This document shows positions 1-10,395 of a stretch of 45,136 nucleotides of DNA, piece after piece. Origin of the DNA: Smittium mucronatum (taxonomy: Eukaryota > Kickxellomycota > Harpellomycetes > Harpellales > Legeriomycetaceae); NCBI GenBank assembly GCA_001953115.1, contig LSSL01007727.1, positions 1 to 45,136 of the forward strand. Direction: 5' to 3'. A model generated the notes under the pieces. The model did not search any database. It was not told the origin of the DNA and saw nothing but the letters and a program-made list of their open reading frames with translations. How positions within the stretch are numbered: position 1 is the stretch's first letter; each line of letters begins with the position of its first letter. The translations under genes and the position numbers were made by a program.

Positions 1-143
1 ACGCAGAAGGTAGTATGGTAGAGGAGCTTATTGTAGTGAGGATAATAGTCTTTTCTATACGACTTTTTCTTTTTTTCATATTTTTTTAGTATAGTTTTTA
101 ATGACGTTATCTTACAATAAAATTCTGAGATACAAAAAAAAAG
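1..143 (+). repeat. Repeat family copy A, 3' end (runs in from the left edge)
   Basis: The first 143 bases match the 3' terminal part of the longer copy at 41921-42530: a GC-richer stretch (GCAGAGGAGCTTATTGTAG-like), then a T-rich block, then an AATAAA hexamer at 116-121, and finally a short tail reading GATAC followed by an A-run. The copy enters from outside the window, so its 5' end is unknown. AATAAA followed by an A-rich tail is what a reverse-transcribed polyadenylated RNA leaves. I therefore read it as the 3' end of a LINE-mobilised element; the autonomous parent is not identified. Confidence 0.85.
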
Positions 144-1170
144 AGACAAAATCATATATACAAGTGAAATAAAAGACCAACCAAAAGAATTACAGGGCAA
201 AAATCATCACTACCCCCATAAGATGTGATAATTTGCATAAGTTTTTTTTTTCATCCAAGACCTCCAAAATAATAATAATAATAGTTTATGCTTTCTTTTT
301 AATACACACATAAGCATTCCTCCAGCCCGGCACTCATTAATTCAGGCAACGTATTCTGTAACTCGATTTTGTGAAATCGAGCTTTGAAAATTAAAAATTT
401 AACTAAAGTTAAACTTTTAGGCGCTGGAAATTAAATGCGTGGAATTAGCATTCATCGTAAAAAATAAAATTCCCAGGACTTGATAAATTTATATAAATAT
501 AAAATATGTTTTTATGCGCAGGAACACCCAATCAACACCTCTCTTCCCCCAAAACTTGGAGTGTTCACTATAATGACCTACAGTTCTAGCAAGACAAAAT
601 CAATTCAACAGAAACTAGACCGACACCTGTTGCGCAACATACCCCCCCCCCCACCTCACCCCACATTATTTTCCTGACGGGATTTTTTTGAAGTCTGATA
701 TCTTTTTTGCTATCATCTGCCTATAATAATAATACCAGTTAAAGACTAACTAGAATAAAGACAGCAAGTGGGAGTAGGCTCTCAATAGCGGTTAAAAAGA
801 ATAAGAAAAAAAACTTGGCGCAATCTAGTACATTTCCAAACCATTATTAGTAGTCTGGTAAGTATCCCGTTACTTCCATCGACGGCGAAATGTCTCACTC
901 CTACCAGTAAAAAATATCCCATGTACTGAAATTTAAGTTATGGTTAAATGTAGGTTGCGACTCGGCACCAAAAAGAAAATTTTAAAATTCTCATCAAAAG
1001 AGAGATCCTTTAATACTATTTGTTGACCCTGATTATAGATGGCCGGGGTTTCCATTTAAATTTCATCTCGAAGCTAGGTGCCAGGATCCAAAATGAAAAA
1101 AAAAGTCACTAACTCATATACGATCAATGAGTAAAGAAAAAAATCAGTGTGGAGGCGCATGATTTGACCG
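144..1170. other. AT-rich spacer without a recognisable gene
   Basis: I see no convincing coding frame here. It holds an (AAT)n run near 268-283, an 11-C run at 642-652, and a small perfect hairpin at 362-381 (8-bp arms CTCGATTT/AAATCGAG, TGTG loop). A 65-codon frame at 480-677 crosses the C-run, has low-complexity composition and is judged fortuitous. GC rises around 830-1100, which may mark the edge of the decayed sequence that follows. Confidence 0.6.
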
Positions 1171-1171
1171 C

Positions 1172-1617
1172 AACATTTTACTTTATATTCAGAATCTATT
1201 CCCAAAAAGTTGTTTATTTATCTGAATAAGATCCAACTATAAAGTCGCAAGCTGATACTTGCCAGTTGGAATATTGATTGCTTCAGAATTTCCGGAATTT
1301 ATTAAAGAATTAAAATTAAAATCTCAAAATTAACTATCAGATAAAGGTAAATTAATCAACGGGCAACCGTTCTATTTCGCAAAGTGCATCAAACTTTAGC
1401 ATAAACGATATTTTCTTTAAAAATGCATAAATTCGGCTTTTAAGGTTAAAACTACAACTTTCCAGCGCAGTCTTTTCCACCAGGGATTATCCTTCCACAC
1501 CCTCCCCCCGATTACTTTTAAAAAATTAAAAGAAAATCCAGTTGCTAAAATCGATTACTTTTCGGATAAATTGGCAGCTTCAGACTCGATTAGAGAAGGT
1601 CAAAGATCCTGCACTTG
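1172..1617 (+). pseudogene. Possible decayed coding sequence, family unknown
   Basis: In the frame whose codons begin at 1262, about 115 codons to about 1617 contain three internal stops, fewer than expected for DNA this AT-rich. The reading has a protein-like composition (for example SEFPEFIKELKLK and KIDYFSDKLAASDS). No start codon or domain is recognisable, and I cannot name a family. It may belong with the similar trace at 2523-3629. The evidence is reading-frame openness only, so chance is not excluded. Confidence 0.3.
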
Positions 1618-2522
1618 AAAGGGATGAAATTGGTATAATGGCAGTTTACATAAAATAGTGCAAAAAAAATGCAGAAATACGTAAGATCAAGCACTGGGGA
1701 AGCCATTAAGTTCAAAATATAGAATATGTTGTTTGATTTAAAAAAAAAATACATAAAAATTCTGATTAAAAAAAAAATTACAAAAATTAATAAAAAGTTG
1801 GCTATATGTATCAATCATTTTAGCTAATTCTCTAAATATGCAACTGAAAATAACTGATGCCCAACTTCGTTAAAATGATTTCATATCAATCCACAGATCA
1901 CTTCTCTGAATTCCACCAATATATATATTGTTACAAAACCATAAAATCATTAGTTAATACCACCTATATCCAAAGACTCTGAATCTGATGAGATATCTAT
2001 CAAGGTTCGGAAATTTTTAATACAGCAGTAGACCTCTCCTCTATTTTATAAAGAATAAAAATAAACCGATACTTATTATACACGAGTATGAAGAGATTTC
2101 TTAACTTATGATCACCAGTATAATAACACCCTGTATCGATAGAAAAAAAATCTAAAGTGACCAGATAATTACAGAGGAATATATTTAATTCACATGCCGT
2201 AAAATTACGTTGCGAAATTGTAGTCCCAATATTGGCTAGAATAAACATTAAATATAATCATATGGTCAATTATCAGGAATATTTCAGAGATTTAAAAAAG
2301 AAAACTGCTTAAAACCCCACTATTTATGAAACACTCAAAAATTCTAAAAATTTAAAAATATTAAGCCGGTCTATTATATATATATAACCAGGGATAAGAT
2401 AGGATATCACTCATGGTTCTAATTAACAAGATCAGATCAATCTGATCTGGTGGTAAATTGTTAAATATATTGTATATTCTGTAAACCTCCCCCCCCTCCT
2501 CCTCCCAAAATTGGCCGATATT
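1618..2522. other. AT-rich spacer
   Basis: No supported gene. An 82-codon minus-strand frame at 2000-2248 has no recognisable motif and is probably fortuitous. A small inverted repeat lies at 2429-2448 (AGATCAG/CTGATCT, 6-nt loop). A C-rich tract near 2488-2506 directly precedes the possible relic that starts at 2523. Confidence 0.5.
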
Positions 2523-3629
2523 ATGAGTGATGAAGATAAAATTTACTTTATAAATATCCCTTTGGGGAAATCCAAGGATTCAAAGTGCGTCTATTATGTT
2601 CGATCTATATTTTAATGATATTTTTTAAAGATGCCATTGGAATACGTGTACCTAAAACCGAATCGACAGTTTTCTAGGCTTATTTTCTACAATTATGCAA
2701 TTATATTGGCTATATAAATAGAAAAATCGCATAAAAAATATGGACGCCATTACCCTTCAATTCTGGCACTTTATGAAATGAAAAATGAATCCTAAAAATG
2801 AGGAATTAAGTATCTAAGCCCAGATTATCTACATTATCAAAAGTCAATGACATAGCTAGAGATGATTCATATCAGTACTTTAAGATCTATTTCGAACAAC
2901 CAAAAGAAAGTTTTAGAGAATACCAAGCTCGATAAACCCAATTTCTTTAATTCTTTTTTTGAGGATATGGATTCTTAAACCGAAGTGCTGAATGTACCGA
3001 AAACAAAATTCGCTTACTCATTACTTGTTCCTATCAAATTTTATTAAGAGAAAGAAAAAATTTTCGAACGAAAGGATTTATACAAAATTCCATTTAAAAA
3101 TTCTATTGGTGAACAATCCTGAAGTTGGAAAATTTTTTGGCCTTAAACGATGACATAAAAAGAATGAGAGATCAAAATTTAAATTAAACTCTATTTATAT
3201 GAACTAATACTAATCATAAGCGTGTTCAAAAAAAGCGGAAGACCTCTAAAATGCTGATCTTCGATTTAATAATAATAAAACGTCTGAATTCAAAAAAGTC
3301 TACATGAGTCTCAGAGAGCTCTATATGTCTAAATAACTTGTGGATAAAAAAAAAATTAACCGGAAAATTTTTATTTCATTTGAAGAAGGAACAACGAAAC
3401 ATTATCGATACAAAATACACTGCTGTGTCCAGAATACAAAAATGATTGGAACTAGATTAAACTCATAGACATGTACCCTAAACTTGAACTTCGTTTTAGA
3501 TTCACAGAGAGAATGTGTATGAACGGCTTCATGAAATTTTTAAAGGTTAGAAAAATCAAAAAATTATTCAAGCAATATTTAATCGGGGTTTTTTTCACGT
3601 TACAATATGAATTCACCATAGATCGCTGA
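2523..3629 (+). pseudogene. Possible decayed protein-coding gene, family unknown
   Basis: From an ATG at 2523, one frame reads 30 codons to a stop and then continues for about 200 codons to about 3145 with roughly half the stops expected at this composition, giving protein-like stretches such as MSDEDKIYFINIPLGKSKDS and DKPNFFNSFFEDMDS. A second open piece, 53 codons in another frame, runs from an ATG at 3471 to a TGA at 3627-3629 and is basic (lysine- and arginine-rich). This fits an old gene broken by stops and frameshifts. I recognise no domain, and gene versus transposon origin is undecided. Confidence 0.35.
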
Positions 3630-3637
3630 GACGCATA

Positions 3638-3937
3638 TTAGCGACTGCAACTGGTTTGATTTGATTCGATCGGATCACAAACACTTTCAAGGTTCTTGAC
3701 CTTATCGATCGAAAAATTTCGATATAATTTTTTTTTTATCCGGCCCATGAATTTCAATTTGAAATATTCGGGAAAATCCTTGATAATAATGGGTTGGGTA
3801 GTTTTTGAGCCAACTTTGTGCCGGCACCACCGATCCAAATCTAGTGTTGGATAAATCTCGGTTTTTGGATGGCATTTCTGTTTACCGATTACGCATATCC
3901 AAAAATATAAATAAATAATCAAACCCCCTTGAAACAA
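3638..3937 (-). CDS. Hypothetical 99-residue open frame, doubtful
   Basis: An uninterrupted minus-strand frame of 99 codons starts at an ATG at 3937. It sits in a slightly GC-richer patch just after the possible relic on the other strand. The start of the product is hydrophobic and the middle basic (GRIKKKLYR). There is no motif, signal or family I recognise. It may be a chance frame inside transposon-derived DNA or a real small gene; the sequence does not decide. Confidence 0.25.
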   Translation of the reverse strand: MFQGGLIIYLYFWICVIGKQKCHPKTEIYPTLDLDRWCRHKVGSKTTQPIIIKDFPEYFKLKFMGRIKKKLYRNFSIDKVKNLESVCDPIESNQTSCSR

Positions 3938-6507
3938 TTCCGAGTGAACAAGGAACCGTAAGTGCGGTGGAGAGGAATGGATTAATGGAAAAATTATAAA
4001 TTAATAAAAATAAAATTTGAATATATGATATATTCCTTAATTAAAATCTTTAAAAAAAATTTCTAAATCCTTAGTTCTCCACAAAATATATACACACATA
4101 TTGAAAGACAGAAATTGAGATTTTTTACGTAGAAATAGATTCAAACGAATAAGTTTTTTTTTTATGTGAATTTATTCAGTTTTTGAAGTGGAAATAAATT
4201 AATCGAGCTGATTATATCCATTATTCTTTTTAACCCCAAAATTCTTAACACGGTTCTATAAATTTATATAACAAAAATAGGGTAGTATAGCATCCCCACT
4301 AATCCCTAAATTTTTGAGATAATGTTTCACTTTTATAATTTCTATTAAATTTGATGGGAGTCTAATCAGAAACATTTTTATTCAATATCTCTATACTCTC
4401 TCCATCCCAATGATAAATGACTTTGTATGTTTTTAATTTTTTAATTTTTTTAATATGCAAACAGTTATCTAGACCTAATTTAAGCAAGGATTGCAACGTA
4501 ATTGTTGAAGGCTTATTCTTATTTCTTTCGGATGACTGATTCAAGTTTTTGAAAAGAAAAAAAAGGAAATTTTCTTTTTCATTTTAAAGATACTCATAAT
4601 CACCAAAATAAAATCTTCATTTCATTGGTTTATTTATAATGAATATAAGAGTATTGTAAAAAAATATTATCAGTTAATTCCCACATCTATTACCCAAAAT
4701 TCAAACATAAAAAAATCCATATAATCTATTTTGAAGCCCTTATATTTAGAATTCAAAAATATCAATTTAATAGCTTTTTTTTTTGATTGGTGATCTGTTT
4801 CATTCAATAATAATTAAACATTTCAGGAATTTATTATTATTAGTGATATTAATTGACATATTTCAAATTCGTCTTCCAAAGATTTCCCTTATTTTTTTAA
4901 CTCTAATTTTTTACAAGTAATTGCGTTTTAAAAAAGCAAATTCATTTGAATTGAATTTTTTTAATAGTTATTTTTCTTTTATTCGTTATTTACTAGGTAG
5001 AGCTAGTAGATGATACTTCATACATGCCTTCAATCTATAAATCATTTATATTATACCCTTTAAAATACTGCCGGCTTTTTTTTTTTAAAAAAACCCCCTT
5101 TCTTGAACTTTATCGATTTCACAAAAGGAAAAATATCAGTATTCTATCATTTGGTTTTTTTATGATCTAACAATACTTTTTTAAAAAGAAAAGTTAGAAT
5201 AAATGTGAATGCGAATAACCAATTCATTTTATTTAATCACGGTAAGTCGGAATATGTCATCAAATGAGCTTCCTCACAAAAAATCTAAACCTAACCTTGA
5301 AAATTCCAAAATATATTATTTATTAATATATTTGTTTAAAAGGTTGGGTATTAATTAAAATAATTATTACAAAAGATATTTAACATTTCGTTTTATGTTT
5401 AAACTTAAAATTAAAACAAGTTCCAATCCATAATTTATTACTTATGAACACAGTCGATTGATTGAAGGCAGAGAGGGGGGGAGGTTATAAAATTTTGCTT
5501 CTAAAACTAAAATTATTCTCTACAAAAATATCAATTGCTTTTTTATCTATATCAAAAAAAAAGAGAGGTATTGGGTTAAAATTAGATTTCTTCTTTTTTC
5601 TGGGGAGGGGGTTGGGTATATATGTCAATACTTTTCATTCTCATAAAATTATTGATTTAATATTTTTTCAAGGCTAATCTCTTGAAAAAATGCTATTCTT
5701 TCATTTTCATTTTGAGAATTGTAAAAAAACGCGCTTTGAATATAATCTATCTCTTTTTTTTCCTTCTTTTTTCATTAAAAGAAAAAAAACACAAGTCACT
5801 CTATTGGGTTTTTTTTTCAACATTTAATCCTGAAAAAGAAAAATGTACTCACAATCATTGTAAACAGGGGTGAGGGATGGGCTGAGATCTTGAAAAAAAA
5901 TTGTAATTTTTTTTTTACAATAAAATAGAAATTATTAATTTCTATCCATGCTTGACTGTTTTAGGGTAAATTACACATAGTATTTTCAAAAAAATAACTC
6001 TTTAAAAAATATTTTCAAGAGTTGATTTGAAGACTGGGTAATAATAAAACCTAAATTCATATAGAAGAGATATTGATTTCGTATCAAACTAAAATAAATG
6101 TAGTCTAGGTGGGTTTACATTTTTCAATAAAATATATAGGCTTTAATTTTTTACCCATTTATCTGGATAAAAATTTAATTAAAACGGAGATTTCTTAATA
6201 AATAGTATAAGGTATGTTTTTTTTCAAAAAAATTTTTTTTACAATCATCGTAAAAATTAAATTAAATAAATCCCTTAAAAAAAATCATAATTATGGAAAT
6301 ATTCAAATATGAACATGAAAATAACACTATTCACTCAATTTTTGTTTTGAATTACACAAAATCGATTTAATTAATACCAATTAAAAAAAAGATCCAATTT
6401 TCTTAATATATATAAAAAGCAGCAGTCTTTTTAATATATATATTGTATACAAACACGATCTCTGATAAAATTAAGCCATTTAATATTTGGACATCGAGCA
6501 ATCCACT
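3938..6507. other. AT-rich intergenic region downstream of the M1-like gene
   Basis: Very AT-rich, with many A and T homopolymers. Short frames at 5462-5677 and 5682-5873 (plus strand) and 4362-4544 (minus strand) consist mostly of lysine, phenylalanine and isoleucine codons, with G-runs or T-runs, and are not supported as genes. I see no RNA gene or element here. Confidence 0.6.
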
Positions 6508-9357
6508 TTAGTCTGAATTAGAATCATTATTATTTAAATCAAGGTATTCAAGAAGCTTTTTTTCATTCCATATGCTTTTCAGCAAATAGTCATCCAAATA
6601 ATGGTTTTTGCTAATTATACCATTATCATCATTTTGCTGTCCATTATTCTTGAATTCGAATTTGCAGATTTCGCGGATTTTTTCCCTTAAATTTTCGCTC
6701 ACTAATTTAATCCATCCATTATTTAGATTTAATTCATTGATTTTTGCGCATAATTCTTTCCTATGTTCGAAATTTTTAAATAATTCACCAAAGCAACTGT
6801 CATAATTAATATTCGTTACACCATCTATAGTCATTTCATAGAGCTTTATAATTTTATCAATGAGTTTAACGTTTCTAATTAAACCCAAATAACATTCAAC
6901 ATCTGATATATAGTCTGAATAAAATTGATCTGTTTTCTTCTCAGAAATATGATTTATAATATTAGAGAGTTTCTCTTCGTCGTTAAAATTTTCATAGATA
7001 GATTTAATAGTTTTAGATACATGTTCTTCGTATTTCCGATTATATTTTTTATCTATGGACTTGAATTGTTCAAATATTTGATCGAAATCCATCTTGGGAA
7101 CTTTGAAATCATATCCCGAAAGGGTAAGGACTCCAGTTACCTCATTTAATAAGTTTTGATGGTAATCTTTCGGTACATTTTGTTCAATTTCTTTATATAG
7201 AGTCCCAAGTATTTCAATGGAAAGCTTGTTGAATTTATCAAAAAGAACATTTTTTGGTTTTGGTTTTGTCCCATAGTGATCTTTTCGATCAAAGAATCTA
7301 AAATATAATTCCATAAAGTTTTTTGCCACATTAATTATTATTTCACAATCTTTTTTATCTTTTGAGGCTTTCAAAATTTTCAAAAAGTCAACTGGTTCAG
7401 AGTATCCATTAAATGTTAGGACATTATAGTCAGAAATCAATTTCAATATATCTTTTTTTTCTATTTCTCCACTTTTTATACCAGCAGCAATAACGTCTAT
7501 CATTTCTGATGAATATTCTATCAAAGAGTAATCATCTGTTCCTATATTCAAGAGGTACCAGTTTTTTTTATTAGCAATGATGCATCTAGGCGGAGTTATT
7601 TTGATTTCAGGCAAGTCCACAACTGTGTATGATTTATGATTTTTACAGGACACGTAGTTCAAAAACACGGGGATCGGCCAGTGATTTTCAATCGTTTCTT
7701 GGTTTTTCGGAATGGTAAATTTTTGTTGAGTCAATATTATTTTGTTATCGACGATATCAGATACTTTTATTATTGGTAAACCCTCTTTTTCGTACCATTT
7801 AATCAAACTTTTTAAGTGATTTCCATGAGTTTCTTTATCAGATCTTTTATCCTCGGTATATACTTCTATGAACGCATCCTGAAAAATTTTATAGTCATAA
7901 TTTTTCTCAACACCAGTTTTTGCTCTCATTACAGCGCCTTGGATAGCCTTTTCGAATTTATTCGAATCCAGGGTACTGTTTAGCATGTAAAAAATATGCT
8001 CATTCTTGGGGCTTTTTTCAGTAAGTTTGGCATTTTTAGATTTTTGAAGAGATAGAGCTATATCTTTCATTTTTTGAGAAACATTTTTGATTTGAATGAG
8101 ATTTTGGTACTCTACATAGTAATTTTTCTTTATGAATGATTCTGCTAAAAAGGAAACCATACCTCCATAAAACCTACTTTCCACATCTTGATTGTACTTC
8201 ACGATGTTCTTTAACCACATTTGAACAATCCCATGAGCGATATAAAAATGTAAAAATGGCTTGTATTTAATGAAAGTTATCGACTCGGGGTTATAAATGA
8301 AATCGTGAATCAACACACCTTCCTTTTCGATTCTGCCTAAACCCGGCTGCACGATCTGTTCAACATAATTTAGTGGGAAATCTATCTTGAATAATTTTTT
8401 GAAATATTCTAAGGCCTTTGAGCATATTTCTAAATAAGCATTCTTTTCCACTGCCAAACCTGATGGAATATAAACCTTGCAATTACTTTTTTCGTCTTCA
8501 AAAACATCAAAATCTCCGGCTGCAAAGTAAAGCTGGCTCACCATCATATTCCTCCCAGATGTTGATTGAGTGGATATAGACGGCTTTTCTGATTTTTGTT
8601 CTGCTGAAATACCAGTTATATCATTCTGTATTCTTTCTCTGTCAATAGCATTAGTCAAAACAATCCCTTTAGATTCTCCTTGTTTATTAACAGCTATTGT
8701 AGCCATATGGTCCTCTTCTATCAATGTTGGGAAACTTATTAAGTTTTCTATATGGATCATAAAACTTAAATTTTTTTTATTTAATTCTTCGAAGGTTTGT
8801 GTCAGAGATTTTTTATCTTCATCAGATTTCGGCGAATAAGCATAGCTAAAATTAATTTCTAATACGTATTTCACATCTTTATTTAAATTCGCTTCTATTT
8901 GAATAATACTATTTTCATCATTTTCGATGTATGATCTTTCAAATATTATTTTTCCTTTCTTTCCAGCAATCATTAAAGTCAGTTTAACTATATAAGTTTT
9001 TTGCTTGTATATATTTAGTTTTTGCACATCATTTTTTACCCCAAACTCAACAATAGATATCCCCATATAACTTGATAAAAATCTGGGATCTGGATTGAAT
9101 CTCAGAGAATATCTGATACTTTCAAAGCAGCTCGCATTTTGAACAATATTTCTATCAAAATCATTTTGCATTTTCCCAACAACGAATCCAAAGGATAAAA
9201 GAAAAAGAAATGCCACTAATAACCGCTTTATCCCTTTGCAACTAAATGATCTTCTTTCCGAAAACCTGCCCATTTCTAGTGAATTATCTACTTTTTTTAA
9301 AAATTGTTCAAAAAAATTTAAAACTAATTTGTCAATTGTATTTATACAATAAAGCAT
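6508..9357 (-). CDS. M1-family aminopeptidase-like protein with a degenerate active site, secreted or membrane-anchored
   Basis: This is an intact 949-codon single-exon frame. Residues 46-60 (LLVAFLFLLSFGFVV) are a hydrophobic segment after a basic stretch, a signal peptide or anchor. Starting at Met29 (codon at 9273) would give a typical secretory N-terminus, so that start competes with Met1. The M1 layout follows: an N-terminal beta domain ending in YFAAGDFDVFEDE (GDF at 281-283; compare the family's AF..GDF), the catalytic domain, and a long helical C-terminal region (about 520-930). Size fits M1 enzymes (about 850-1000 residues). The exopeptidase motif GAMEN is GRIEK at 341-345, keeping only Gly and Glu344. 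The zinc motif HEXXH is HGIVQ at 375-379, and the third ligand Glu, 23 residues after the first His, is Gly398. Flanking W381, N384, V386 and G399 align without gaps. So the fold is recognised but zinc binding should be lost; a non-catalytic role is my inference. No neighbouring gene gives context. Confidence 0.88.
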   Translation of the reverse strand: MLYCINTIDKLVLNFFEQFLKKVDNSLEMGRFSERRSFSCKGIKRLLVAFLFLLSFGFVVGKMQNDFDRNIVQNASCFESIRYSLRFNPDPRFLSSYMGISIVEFGVKNDVQKLNIYKQKTYIVKLTLMIAGKKGKIIFERSYIENDENSIIQIEANLNKDVKYVLEINFSYAYSPKSDEDKKSLTQTFEELNKKNLSFMIHIENLISFPTLIEEDHMATIAVNKQGESKGIVLTNAIDRERIQNDITGISAEQKSEKPSISTQSTSGRNMMVSQLYFAAGDFDVFEDEKSNCKVYIPSGLAVEKNAYLEICSKALEYFKKLFKIDFPLNYVEQIVQPGLGRIEKEGVLIHDFIYNPESITFIKYKPFLHFYIAHGIVQMWLKNIVKYNQDVESRFYGGMVSFLAESFIKKNYYVEYQNLIQIKNVSQKMKDIALSLQKSKNAKLTEKSPKNEHIFYMLNSTLDSNKFEKAIQGAVMRAKTGVEKNYDYKIFQDAFIEVYTEDKRSDKETHGNHLKSLIKWYEKEGLPIIKVSDIVDNKIILTQQKFTIPKNQETIENHWPIPVFLNYVSCKNHKSYTVVDLPEIKITPPRCIIANKKNWYLLNIGTDDYSLIEYSSEMIDVIAAGIKSGEIEKKDILKLISDYNVLTFNGYSEPVDFLKILKASKDKKDCEIIINVAKNFMELYFRFFDRKDHYGTKPKPKNVLFDKFNKLSIEILGTLYKEIEQNVPKDYHQNLLNEVTGVLTLSGYDFKVPKMDFDQIFEQFKSIDKKYNRKYEEHVSKTIKSIYENFNDEEKLSNIINHISEKKTDQFYSDYISDVECYLGLIRNVKLIDKIIKLYEMTIDGVTNINYDSCFGELFKNFEHRKELCAKINELNLNNGWIKLVSENLREKIREICKFEFKNNGQQNDDNGIISKNHYLDDYLLKSIWNEKKLLEYLDLNNNDSNSD

Positions 9358-9384
9358 GGTAAAAATTCTAATGAATTAAAAATT

Positions 9385-9396
9385 AAAAGGGATTTT
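9385..9396 (-). promoter_or_regulatory. CCC motif upstream of the M1-like gene
   Basis: On the coding strand AAAATCCCTTTT lies about 30 nt before the first ATG (CCC at 9389-9391). Short CCC or GGG motifs close to the start codon are described as promoter elements in microsporidia. In such AT-rich DNA a lone CCC stands out, but it is a three-base match and proves little. Its position suits Met1 better than Met29, which would lie about 116 nt downstream of it. Confidence 0.3.
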
Positions 9397-9807
9397 CGAC
9401 TTTATGAAATTTTTCTATTTTAAACAAGAATTAAGGGTATCAAATAAATTCGAATTCAGCAAAAGCTCAATTATAATAATATTAAATGATAATATGCTAT
9501 TTTTAGAGGGCGGGGCACAAACCTAATTTCATTTTAATTCAAATTTTAATTAAATAATACTCTCGTATGCAGCAGTTTTTTTTTATATTCCTTGTCAAAA
9601 TTTATTCAGAAATCGCTAAAAATTAATTTTATTGCGTTATTTTCTGGAATAGAGTTTATCTTTTCTCCTATTTTTGATTCTCTTTGTTTTTTATAGTTTT
9701 TAAATTCCGAAGTATTTGTGGTTTAAATATTTTCAAGAAGTAATGGCAAAAAAACGCTTTTATTGTTAACAAGCGAATTAGTATGAGATACATAAAAATA
9801 CCTAATA

Positions 9808-9987
9808 TCACCACTTATTTGATTTCAAACCTTTATTTATTAATTTAGGCGCCAGAACTGTTGGCTTGCTGTATATTTCAACTACTGGATCAACCAACTG
9901 TTTTTCGTAAAAAGATTTTTTGTGCAAATCAAAATTGCTATTTTTTCCAAAATACACAAATTTATGTCCATGTCTTGTTATTTTATT
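9808..9987 (-). pseudogene. Possible coding remnant, 59 codons without a start
   Basis: A minus-strand frame is open for 59 codons between a TAA (9988-9990) and a TGA (9808-9810). It has a balanced composition rich in Lys, Pro and Val (for example EKQLVDPVVEIYSKP and TVLAPKLINKGLK) and locally higher GC. There is no ATG in the frame. It is on the same strand as the M1-like gene, about 450 bp upstream of it. It could be the 3' exon of a small spliced gene, the end of a decayed gene, or chance. No family is recognised. Confidence 0.25.
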
Positions 9988-10375
9988 TTAAGTGGTCAAA
10001 AATAATTGAAATGTCTAGTAGATGAAATGTAAATAAGCCAATAGTCCCATCACCATTAAATTATAACCATTAATATTTTTTTATTTTTAATCCCTATCCT
10101 TTTCTATTTATTTTACAAAGTGCAAATAAGTATTGACTTCAAAATATAAAAGCACTTTTCGCACTTTTATTTGTCTTCTAGTATACTCTTTTTTACAGAG
10201 ATCTGCAGATAACTAACCTTTCTAATATTATGGTTTGCATTTGGAACTAGATCTTATTAGTCGAAAAATCTTGAGGTTAAAACTAAAAAATAACATAATT
10301 ATGAATTCTTTTTCACAAATATGTTCCAATCATGTATAATATGTTTGTTTTTTAATGATATAAAAATATATAATC

Positions 10376-10395
10376 CAAAGCAAAGCAAAGCAAAG
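10376..10395. repeat. (CAAAG)4 microsatellite
   Basis: Four perfect tandem copies of CAAAG in AT-rich DNA, followed by CATAAA. No associated gene. Confidence 0.9.

Noticed and set aside
480..677. 65-codon plus-strand frame
   Set aside because: It crosses an 11-C run that supplies its proline stretch, has no motif, and lies in spacer DNA.
5462..5873. Two adjacent plus-strand frames of 71 and 63 codons
   Set aside because: Composition is dominated by Lys, Phe, Leu and Ile from A/T runs, with Gly from G-runs; no family or signal is recognised.
6608..6805. Plus-strand frames opposite the M1-like gene (also 6925-7149 and 8570-8839), and the minus-strand frame 7146-7331
   Set aside because: They are shadows of the 949-codon gene in other frames.
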